In this document: positions 25,273-32,223 of the stretch, one piece after another
How the letters are laid out: each line of letters opens with the position of its first letter
Position numbering within the stretch: position 1 is the first letter of the stretch
Assembly: GCA_028822155.1 (NCBI GenBank)
Contig: JAPKEJ010000017.1
Coordinates: 1 to 42,268 of the forward strand
Reading direction: 5' to 3'
DNA length: 42,268 nt
Source of the DNA: Porticoccaceae bacterium
GTDB lineage: Bacteria > Pseudomonadota > Gammaproteobacteria > Pseudomonadales > Porticoccaceae
The notes under the pieces: model-generated
Told to the model about the DNA's origin: nothing
Databases searched by the model: none
What the model saw: only the letters and a program-made list of their open reading frames with translations
Program-made: the position numbers and the translations under genes

Positions 25273-27714
25273 CTAGAAACGGTAACTAGCCGAGAGACTA
25301 ATGGTTCTCGGTTGAGTGATAAAGTCCTTTTGGCCCGTACCATAAAAACCATTGGCAACATCTGAGGTCATATATTCTTCTTTATAAGTCGCAACAGTAC
25401 CGCGCTCATTGAAGATATTTTTTGCCACCAAGGAGGCTGTCCACTGATCACCAACCAGCGTCATCGACATAAACCACAAATCAAAGCCACTGAGCGTAGC
25501 AGCCCAATCTTGGTCAATATCCAGGATGGAATTTTCCACATCGGATTGATAATAGCCATCCAGACGACTGATCAATAATAGGCCGTTATCTAGAGCCTTT
25601 TCATGCTTGGCACCAATGTTGATAGTATTTTTTGCGGTACCCGGGAGTTGAGCGCCTTTACTTGCTCTTAGCGCAGATTTACCGTCGGTTAGAGCGCTGG
25701 CATCATGTAAATAAAGTGCATCAGATAAGGTTGCATCAACATAAGTATATCCACCAAACAGCGTTATCAACTCAGATACCAACCAGTTGAATTCGGATTC
25801 AACTCCTTTAGAAGAGGCTCCCGCACCGTTCGCAACAGCGTAGTATGCGCCCGACGGCGTTGCTACATTAACCTGGGGATCTTTCCAGTCTACATAAAAG
25901 GCAGCTAAGGTGTAATTCAATGTATCAGTTTCACCTTTGATTCCAATTTCATAATTCATCACAGAATCACTGTCAAAACTTCCCCACTCTGGATCATTGG
26001 GATAGCTAACATCAGGCCGAACCGGCGCAGCATTAGTACCACCGCGTCTATAGCCCTCAGAAATAGTCCCGTAGATCATGCTGCTCTCACTGTAATTCCA
26101 GGCCAGATTGGCTTTCAACAGGGTGTCACTATCTTTATTGGAATCAGTCACGACCGGGTTAGTAGCGTACCAAATCGGGAACGAGGTTTGTGAAGTCACC
26201 TTGTCTTCGTTATCAAAGTAGCGTGCGCCAAATGTGGCAGCCAGCGTATCTGACAGATGATAGGTTACTTCGCCAAAGAGAGCGAAGTCCTTGAAATCAC
26301 GGTCATGGGTCCAGTCGAAGGTGATGTTGGTCGCTGGATCGTAGTACAGACCAATGTAACTGTAGGGCGGTAGCGCCAAAAAACCTTGGTAAGGCACCGG
26401 GCCGCTAGCCGCCGCCCACCAGTCTTGAAAGCCTAAAGCTCTTGTTTGCTGAGCTGCAGAGGCTTCTTGATCCATATAAAAAGCGCCGACTGCCCAGTCA
26501 AGTTTTTGCTCTCCATTAGAAACTAAGCGAATTTCTTGGACGAAGGCTTCTTCTGAATTTTGTCGATCAGCAGCTATTGCTGGGCGTTTCATGAAACCGT
26601 ACCCGTAATATGTGAGCCAGCCCTTAGCCGCAAAGAAGCCAGTGTTATCACTGGTTCCCTCATAACTGCGTTCATAAAACGACGTGCTAGAACTGAGCGT
26701 CGCGAAACCTAAGTCATAGGTCATTTCTAGGCTGGTAAATTCGCTCTCGTTTGATGAGGGTTCGTTGATAACGGCACCAATTTCATACTCACCATAATCG
26801 TCGCCCCAGCCATCGAGACCTGATGTTGCCTGACGACGACCACCGTATTCACCCTCTTGTTTCATATAGGTCAGTACAGCCTCAAAGTCATCACCTGGCG
26901 TCCATTTAATAGCCGCTCGCGTGTAATCAACTTCTACTGTGTCAGCGTCTTCGTTATTGGTATAGACCGGGCCGCCATAAGCAAGGCCTGTTGAATCAGC
27001 CAATGGTACGCCGCTGGCGTCAGTAGCATAGACATTGCGATAGTCAATTACGCCCGCATTATCAACCAGACCAGTACTCACTCGGACAGCTAGATCATCA
27101 CTGAGTGGGATATTAACCATGGCATCAATACTGAAATTTTCACCTTCTGAGCCTTCGGTTTGGCCTAAAGACGTTCCTATATGGCCAGAAAACCCCTCTG
27201 TGCTGGGCTCATTCATCACAAAGCGAACCGTGCCGCCCAAGGATCCAGAGCCGTACAGCGTGCCTTGAGGGCCTCGCATGGCTTCAACGCGCTTGACGTC
27301 CTTGAGTAAAAAATTGGCAAAGACCGGAGTATCACCAACATAGGTAGACACCGTGGGATCTGACAAAAAACGTCGATCTGTTGCCGCTGGATCTACATTT
27401 AATCCACGGATAGTAATCACGTTATTATTCTCCGAAAATCGGCCGCCGCCATCAGACACAGATATGCCGGGCATCGCTCGCATCAATTCTTGGACATCAG
27501 TAATGTTGGCCGCTTCTATTTCAGCTCCTGTAATAGCTGAAATATTAAACGGGATGTCACTGGCTTTCATTTCGCGTCTGGTTGCAGTGACGATAATCTC
27601 TTCAAGGGTTGCGGATTCTTCTGCAAAAACAAGGCCCGGTTGAATCAGCACGGCTGTCGCTAAAGCCACTGCCGCTGAAATTTTAGTTTTATTATATATT
27701 TTAATCTTGCTCAT
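25273..27714 (-). CDS. TonB-dependent outer-membrane receptor
   Basis: Outer-membrane active-transport receptor of 813 residues. The signal peptide ends near LVFAEE, followed by a TonB-box-like LEEIIVTATRRE. A plug domain (about 50-170) contains IPFNISAITGAEI, MRAMPGISV, VITIRGL and AMRGPQGTLYGSGSLGGTVRF. A beta-barrel follows and ends in the classical C-terminal SASYRF. It heads the leftward operon with the TPR-sulfotransferase, serine hydrolase, MFS and amidase genes. That suggests import of an organic substrate rather than iron. The substrate is unknown. Confidence 0.93.
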   Translation of the reverse strand: MSKIKIYNKTKISAAVALATAVLIQPGLVFAEESATLEEIIVTATRREMKASDIPFNISAITGAEIEAANITDVQELMRAMPGISVSDGGGRFSENNNVITIRGLNVDPAATDRRFLSDPTVSTYVGDTPVFANFLLKDVKRVEAMRGPQGTLYGSGSLGGTVRFVMNEPSTEGFSGHIGTSLGQTEGSEGENFSIDAMVNIPLSDDLAVRVSTGLVDNAGVIDYRNVYATDASGVPLADSTGLAYGGPVYTNNEDADTVEVDYTRAAIKWTPGDDFEAVLTYMKQEGEYGGRRQATSGLDGWGDDYGEYEIGAVINEPSSNESEFTSLEMTYDLGFATLSSSTSFYERSYEGTSDNTGFFAAKGWLTYYGYGFMKRPAIAADRQNSEEAFVQEIRLVSNGEQKLDWAVGAFYMDQEASAAQQTRALGFQDWWAAASGPVPYQGFLALPPYSYIGLYYDPATNITFDWTHDRDFKDFALFGEVTYHLSDTLAATFGARYFDNEDKVTSQTSFPIWYATNPVVTDSNKDSDTLLKANLAWNYSESSMIYGTISEGYRRGGTNAAPVRPDVSYPNDPEWGSFDSDSVMNYEIGIKGETDTLNYTLAAFYVDWKDPQVNVATPSGAYYAVANGAGASSKGVESEFNWLVSELITLFGGYTYVDATLSDALYLHDASALTDGKSALRASKGAQLPGTAKNTINIGAKHEKALDNGLLLISRLDGYYQSDVENSILDIDQDWAATLSGFDLWFMSMTLVGDQWTASLVAKNIFNERGTVATYKEEYMTSDVANGFYGTGQKDFITQPRTISLSASYRF

Positions 27715-27750
27715 TCGATTGCTCCCAAATTACTAGGTAATATTCCAAAT

Positions 27751-27771
27751 AATGATGTCAATTACATCATT
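27751..27771. promoter_or_regulatory. Inverted repeat upstream of TonB receptor, probable TetR operator
   Basis: Perfect inverted repeat AATGATGT-CAATT-ACATCATT, 8-bp arms and 5-bp spacer, 37 bp upstream of the receptor start. The TetR gene ending at 27885 is the obvious candidate to bind it. Confidence 0.6.
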
Positions 27772-27884
27772 CTGGATTCAGTTCATACTTGTGATATGTT
27801 TAAAATCATTTATAGATACAAATAAATATAAAGTCAACTCCAAACTTTTAAAATAACACAGTTCTGAGATATAAGAAGGTGAAC

Positions 27885-28505
27885 TTATTTGAGGTGCGGC
27901 GTTAACACAAAGGTAATATCTTTACGTATAGAATCAGCAAGATCCGAAATAGACATTGTTTTAAAGTAAATAAAGTTTAAAAACTGTATTCGCTCTATTC
28001 GGGTGAGTAAATCGGCAAGGTAGTTGACGTCAATATCGGGACTTATCTTACCGTCCTTTTGAAAGGTTTCTAATACGTGAAATAACGCTGTGCCGAGACC
28101 GCCAGCAATAGTGTCGATGTATCTTGGCGCTACGGTTTGGTCGGTCGTAGTGGCAACATAGGCAATAACATTGCCCCATAATTCACGAGATAAGGTAGAT
28201 ATGGTGTCATGGATATTGGACATAATAACTTCGATCACCAAATCCACAGGATTTTCATAAATAGCGCGATGGGAAAATTCTGAATCTTTTTCGGCAATAC
28301 CGACCTCACCACGAGCAACAATGGCGAGTAGTAATTCGTCTTTGGAACCGTAATAGTTGTATACCGTAGCCTGAGATACCATTGCTAAAGCGGCTATTTC
28401 CTCAATACTTGCGAGCTCAAAGCCCTTTTCGACAAAAAGGTTTTTGCCCGCGATCTCTATTAGTTCTCGCCGCTGAGCTTTCTGTTGTGCGCGTAACTTT
28501 GACAT
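27885..28505 (-). CDS. TetR-family transcriptional regulator
   Basis: DNA-binding regulator of 206 residues with an N-terminal TetR helix-turn-helix (about 12-60; LASIEEIAALAMVSQATVYNYYGSKDELL). The C-terminal ligand domain is not assigned. It lies upstream of and in the same direction as the TonB receptor gene, separated by 170 bp that contain a perfect inverted repeat. It probably represses the receptor-to-amidase operon until the substrate or a breakdown product binds. Confidence 0.9.
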   Translation of the reverse strand: MSKLRAQQKAQRRELIEIAGKNLFVEKGFELASIEEIAALAMVSQATVYNYYGSKDELLLAIVARGEVGIAEKDSEFSHRAIYENPVDLVIEVIMSNIHDTISTLSRELWGNVIAYVATTTDQTVAPRYIDTIAGGLGTALFHVLETFQKDGKISPDIDVNYLADLLTRIERIQFLNFIYFKTMSISDLADSIRKDITFVLTPHLK

Positions 28506-28697
28506 AACTACCTTACTATTTTGGAATCTTAATATAAGTACAGATGTTTTTAACGTATCACCAACGGTAGACTGGAGATTACATTAGAACGTTGTGTTTT
28601 TAAAGATCATAGAGGGCCAGTAGAAATAGAGGTGTAGTTTGTTTTGGAAAGTATCAGTTTACGGCAATAAGTTTTCTCGAACTCAGCATAAACCAAA

Positions 28698-29801
28698 TCA
28701 TATTTCTAAGGAGTATTTGTAGAAGTCGGTGTCGCGCTCATAGCCTAACGATTCGTAAAGTGCTTGAGCATTGATATTGTTCATCTCTGTTTCTAGATCA
28801 ATGCGCGCCGCGCCGGTCTCCTTAGCATAAGCCATAGCGCTATTCATGAGAGCTCTGCCGACGCCCAGTTTCCGCGCACTGCTGTCGACATAAAGATCAT
28901 ACAGAACCAAAATGGGTGCCGCCTCGACGCTGCAGAATGTTGAGTAGAGTTGGGTGAATCCCAGCGCTTGACCGCCTGTATCCCAGGCGATAAAAATCAC
29001 CGAAGTGTTTGTCTTTAATCGATCCTCAATGTATCGCTTAGCCAAGCCTAGGTCTGCTTCCTCTTCATAAAATCGTCGATAGAGATCAAATAATACGCTG
29101 ACATTATCGGCATCTTTTACAGAGGCTCTAGTGATGTTGATCGGTACTGGGACATCTGTAGACTCACTGATTGCCCGAGGGGTCGGCATGTCATAACACC
29201 AAGGAAAAACACTCGCCAAAAAGCTGCGACAGATATGACGTGCGTCATCATGGTCATAATCTTCACCAGCAAATAGAATATCGGTCCACATCTCATCGAT
29301 AAGGCCAGAAATAGCATTAGCAATCGCTCGAGCGTTGATCTCTGCCTTTTTTTCTGCAGCATTAATAATGTCTTCGCACAGGCTAAGAATGAGTTTAAAG
29401 TTCTGCCTATCTAGGTTGCCACGAATACGCTGATAATCTTCCCGGCCCCGACTTTCTGATTGGAAAGCATGCCAGACCGCCATCTTACGATGTTCCGTAA
29501 TGGCGGGGTCCAAAGAGGCATCAATGATGGCAGACAGACGTTTGGCAGGTTCAGGACCTGCATTTTTTAGTGCTTTGGCAATCCCATGATCGAATTCTTC
29601 GGAAACGAAGTTAAGAGTTTCTAATAGTAAGGACTCTTTGCTATCAAAATGAAAGTTAACGGTTCCAGCAGTTAGGCCTGCAATAGAGCTAATTTTTGCT
29701 AAGGTTAATTTTGAAAGGCCAAATTCAGCGATAGCGGTAATCGTGGCGTCGATAAGCAGTTTACGGCGTTCTTGATGAATAGCTGGATTAGTAATTGGCA
29801 T
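28698..29801 (-). CDS. TetR (BetI-type) regulator fused to GNAT acetyltransferase
   Basis: Two-domain protein of 367 residues. Residues about 11-63 form a TetR helix-turn-helix (ISSIAGLTAGTVNFHFDSKE), and about 80-200 look like a BetI-type ligand domain (RKMAVWHAF, GLIDEMWTDILF). After a linker, residues about 222-367 form a full GNAT N-acetyltransferase: NITRASVKDAD, the acetyl-CoA loop RKLGVGRA (310-317), and NINAQALYESLGY (342-354). AGGAG precedes the ATG. No stop or frameshift separates the domains. It is divergent from a class-III aminotransferase gene, which it likely regulates. The GNAT part may acetylate an amine or sense acetyl-CoA; this is inference. Confidence 0.88.
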   Translation of the reverse strand: MPITNPAIHQERRKLLIDATITAIAEFGLSKLTLAKISSIAGLTAGTVNFHFDSKESLLLETLNFVSEEFDHGIAKALKNAGPEPAKRLSAIIDASLDPAITEHRKMAVWHAFQSESRGREDYQRIRGNLDRQNFKLILSLCEDIINAAEKKAEINARAIANAISGLIDEMWTDILFAGEDYDHDDARHICRSFLASVFPWCYDMPTPRAISESTDVPVPINITRASVKDADNVSVLFDLYRRFYEEEADLGLAKRYIEDRLKTNTSVIFIAWDTGGQALGFTQLYSTFCSVEAAPILVLYDLYVDSSARKLGVGRALMNSAMAYAKETGAARIDLETEMNNINAQALYESLGYERDTDFYKYSLEI

Positions 29802-29826
29802 TATTTTTGCTCCTATATATCGACTT

Positions 29827-29861
29827 TATACGCCTGTTTAATTGCCTATATGGGTGTATAG
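29827..29861. promoter_or_regulatory. Imperfect inverted repeats in divergent promoter region
   Basis: In the 134-bp spacer between the TetR-GNAT and aminotransferase genes, TATACGCC (29827-29834) and GGTGTATA (29853-29860) pair with one mismatch. CTATA (29846-29850) and TATAG (29857-29861) form a second small palindrome. This is a candidate operator for the TetR-GNAT protein, weaker than the other two repeats in the window. Confidence 0.35.
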
Positions 29862-29935
29862 TGTGACACAGAGCAGTGATTAGCAACCCTTATTGTCGTT
29901 TAACCAACACCACTAATAACAGGATGTATTGATCT

Positions 29936-31351
29936 ATGACCTACACCTTACCTGGCCCAAAAACCGCCGCGAGACTTGTCTCCGGGAAAAAACTCTTCCG
30001 TCATGGTTTGAACTATGATGCTGCAGCTGAGCAGTCCGCTGCCAAGGGTTTTATTCCACCGGCACAAATTGTTCTTGGTAAGACTAAAGGTGACTATGTC
30101 TGGGACCTGGACGGTAATCGGTTTATTGACTTCCAAAATGGTTGGGCGACTAACCCACTAGGTAACTGTCATCCAGAGGTTTTAGAGGCAGTGCATGATG
30201 CTCACCAACGCTATGGTTATCACTGGGAGCATCCGTTGCGATTTGAATTGGCAGAGCAGTTAGCCGAGATTATGCCTGGCAAGCAATTGCCGCGGTTCAC
30301 CTTCGAAGTCTCTGGTACTGAGGCAGTAGAGTCAGCGGTGCATACTGCGCTGTGCTACAAAAAGCGTCGCTACATTATTAGTTTTACTTCGTCTTTCCAT
30401 GGCGCAGGTATTGGTACCAAGATGATCAGTGGCTACACCAGTGAGCACAATCTCTATATGGAACCCTGGGATGGAGCCGTGATTAAAGCGCCTTATCCTT
30501 ATTCACAAAATATTCCTGCTGACATGACTCCAGAGCAATATGTTAATTATTGTCTTTGGTACCTGGAGGAGCACATACCTGAGTACCTCGTGCCGGCTGA
30601 GAATATCGCGGCTATTTTGGTTGAGCCAGGCCTCGCTGAAGGTGGAAACTGGATTCCTTCGCCTGAGTTCATACAGGGCATCAGACGTATTTGCGATAAG
30701 CATGACTGGCTGATGATCGTTGATGAAGTACTTACGGGTCTTGGCCGCACTGGTCGGATGTGGGGGATTGATCATTATGATGTCATACCCGATATGATGG
30801 TGGTTGGTAAAAACTTGTCTGGGGGCGTCGAGCCCTGTGCTGGCGTAGCTGCCCGCGATGAGATACTCGGCGATAACCCGCGAGCCAGTGCTGGTAGTAC
30901 CTTTGCCGGCACGCCTGCTGGGTGCGCTGCTGGGCTAAAAACATTAGAGATTTTTCAGCGCGACAGTGTTATCGAGCATGCGGCTGAATTGGCCGCAATC
31001 GCTGACGAGCGCATGGGTGATTGGCACGAAAAATATACCATTGTTAGCGATGTGCGTTGTTTAGGTTTATTGATGGGAATTTCGTTTACTCACCCTGATA
31101 AAACGCAGTTTGGCGAGGATTATGACGATAGCTTTGTTGCCCGTACCGTGCGTAATGAAATGCTCATTAATGGTGTCTGGGCTATTTGTGACACCGAGCC
31201 TACGGTGCGTATGTATCCGGCACTGAATATGGACAAGAATGTCTTTGTGGAAGCACTGGATATTATTGAAGCGGCTATTCAAACAGTGCAGAACGGTGCG
31301 CCACTAGTGGGTGATTATCCTGCTATTCCCTCAGGCGTTACTGGGTTCTAA
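29936..31351 (+). CDS. Class-III PLP-dependent aminotransferase
   Basis: Aminotransferase of 471 residues in the acetylornithine/GABA/omega-amino acid class. Visible: VWDLDGNRFIDFQNGW, SGTEAVESAVHTAL (PLP phosphate site), the cofactor aspartate in VDEVLTGLGRTG, and the PLP-binding lysine in VVGKNLSGGVEPCAG. It is not a close copy of the aminotransferase at 17136. It is divergent from the TetR-GNAT gene, with AGGATG 12 bp before the start. The substrate cannot be assigned; an amine linked to the TetR-GNAT protein is likely. Confidence 0.88.
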   Translation: MTYTLPGPKTAARLVSGKKLFRHGLNYDAAAEQSAAKGFIPPAQIVLGKTKGDYVWDLDGNRFIDFQNGWATNPLGNCHPEVLEAVHDAHQRYGYHWEHPLRFELAEQLAEIMPGKQLPRFTFEVSGTEAVESAVHTALCYKKRRYIISFTSSFHGAGIGTKMISGYTSEHNLYMEPWDGAVIKAPYPYSQNIPADMTPEQYVNYCLWYLEEHIPEYLVPAENIAAILVEPGLAEGGNWIPSPEFIQGIRRICDKHDWLMIVDEVLTGLGRTGRMWGIDHYDVIPDMMVVGKNLSGGVEPCAGVAARDEILGDNPRASAGSTFAGTPAGCAAGLKTLEIFQRDSVIEHAAELAAIADERMGDWHEKYTIVSDVRCLGLLMGISFTHPDKTQFGEDYDDSFVARTVRNEMLINGVWAICDTEPTVRMYPALNMDKNVFVEALDIIEAAIQTVQNGAPLVGDYPAIPSGVTGF

Positions 31352-31665
31352 TGTTCCATCTAGCCTTGCACTTTGTTATGCCTGCTATTGTTGCCGGGCT
31401 ATTTTTTCGACAGCGTTGGCAAATGGCCTATCTGGTAATGATGGCGACCATGTTGGTGGATCTTGATCATCTGTTAGCCGCCCCCATTTATGATGCCAGT
31501 CGTTGCAGTATCGGTTTTCATCCGCTGCATGAGCCATGGTTTATTGTTCTTTATGCTGTTCTTTGTTTTGTCCCAAAAACTCGTTTAATGGGTGTTGGTT
31601 TGATGATCCATATGGTGTTGGATTCTATCGATTGCCAAGTCACCAATAGTATTTGGATTAACTAA
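31351..31665 (+). CDS. DUF6122 family small membrane protein
   Basis: Protein of 104 residues with three or four hydrophobic segments and conserved polar islands MLVDLDHLLA, DASRCSIGFHPLHEPW and HMVLDSIDC. These match the DUF6122 family as I remember it. The Asp/His-rich motifs near membrane segments suggest a metal-dependent membrane enzyme, but no function is established. The start ATG shares a base with the aminotransferase TAA, so translation is coupled. Confidence 0.75.
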   Translation: MFHLALHFVMPAIVAGLFFRQRWQMAYLVMMATMLVDLDHLLAAPIYDASRCSIGFHPLHEPWFIVLYAVLCFVPKTRLMGVGLMIHMVLDSIDCQVTNSIWIN

Positions 31666-31707
31666 GTTTACTCAATTTAGGCAACCTAGACTGCAGAGGA
31701 GGATGCT

Positions 31708-32127
31708 GTGAGAGAGGACGTTTCAGGTCAAGAAATTCTACTGGTTTATGATAAGCAGTGCCCCGCATGCGATAAATATTGCCAGCGGATAGATATCCAC
31801 CAGTTAGCTGGCCCGTTGCGTCTTGTTGATGCGCGGCACCCTAGTGATGTACTGGCAGAAGTCACCGCGCAGGGTTTAGATATTGATCAGGGTATGGTGG
31901 TAAAGATGGGCGGCGAACTGTATTACGGTGCTGATGCTATCCACGCGCTGGCGCTGATCAGTAGTCGAAGTGGAATTTTCAGTCGCCTAAATTTTTGGGT
32001 ATTTAGGTCGGCTACAGTCTCTCGACTGATCTACCCCAGTCTAAAAATGTGTCGTAATTTACTGTTGAAAACATTGGGCGTAACGAAAATTAACAACTTG
32101 GGTGACAGTGGTAAGGAAAGATTTTAG
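31708..32127 (+). CDS. DCC-family (DUF393) thiol-disulfide oxidoreductase-like protein
   Basis: Protein of 139 residues with the family opening LVYDKQCPACDKYC, including a CPAC pair, and a later YYGADAIHALALIS segment. DCC proteins are thioredoxin-like; their role is not well defined. The start is GTG 31708, supported by a strong AGAGGAGG 5 bp upstream. It lies 42 bp after the DUF6122 gene and converges with the DUF349 gene. No clear rho-independent terminator lies in the 96-bp convergent gap. Confidence 0.78.
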   Translation: MREDVSGQEILLVYDKQCPACDKYCQRIDIHQLAGPLRLVDARHPSDVLAEVTAQGLDIDQGMVVKMGGELYYGADAIHALALISSRSGIFSRLNFWVFRSATVSRLIYPSLKMCRNLLLKTLGVTKINNLGDSGKERF

Positions 32128-32223
32128 CTGAAACATGGATTAATGAGTTAGATTGGTTGTCCAAAACCTTAACATTGTTGGTCTAGAGTGCGGCCTAAGG
32201 GTAAATAGCTCAACACTCCTTTG

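Noticed and set aside
28698..31351. Ectoine-type acetyltransferase plus aminotransferase pair
   Set aside because: The GNAT domain is fused to a TetR regulator, the genes are divergent, and no ectoine synthase gene is present.
32128..32223. Terminator between the convergent DCC and DUF349 genes
   Set aside because: GAGTG/CACTC and CCAA/TTGG pairings exist but the arms are only 4-5 bp and no T-run follows.
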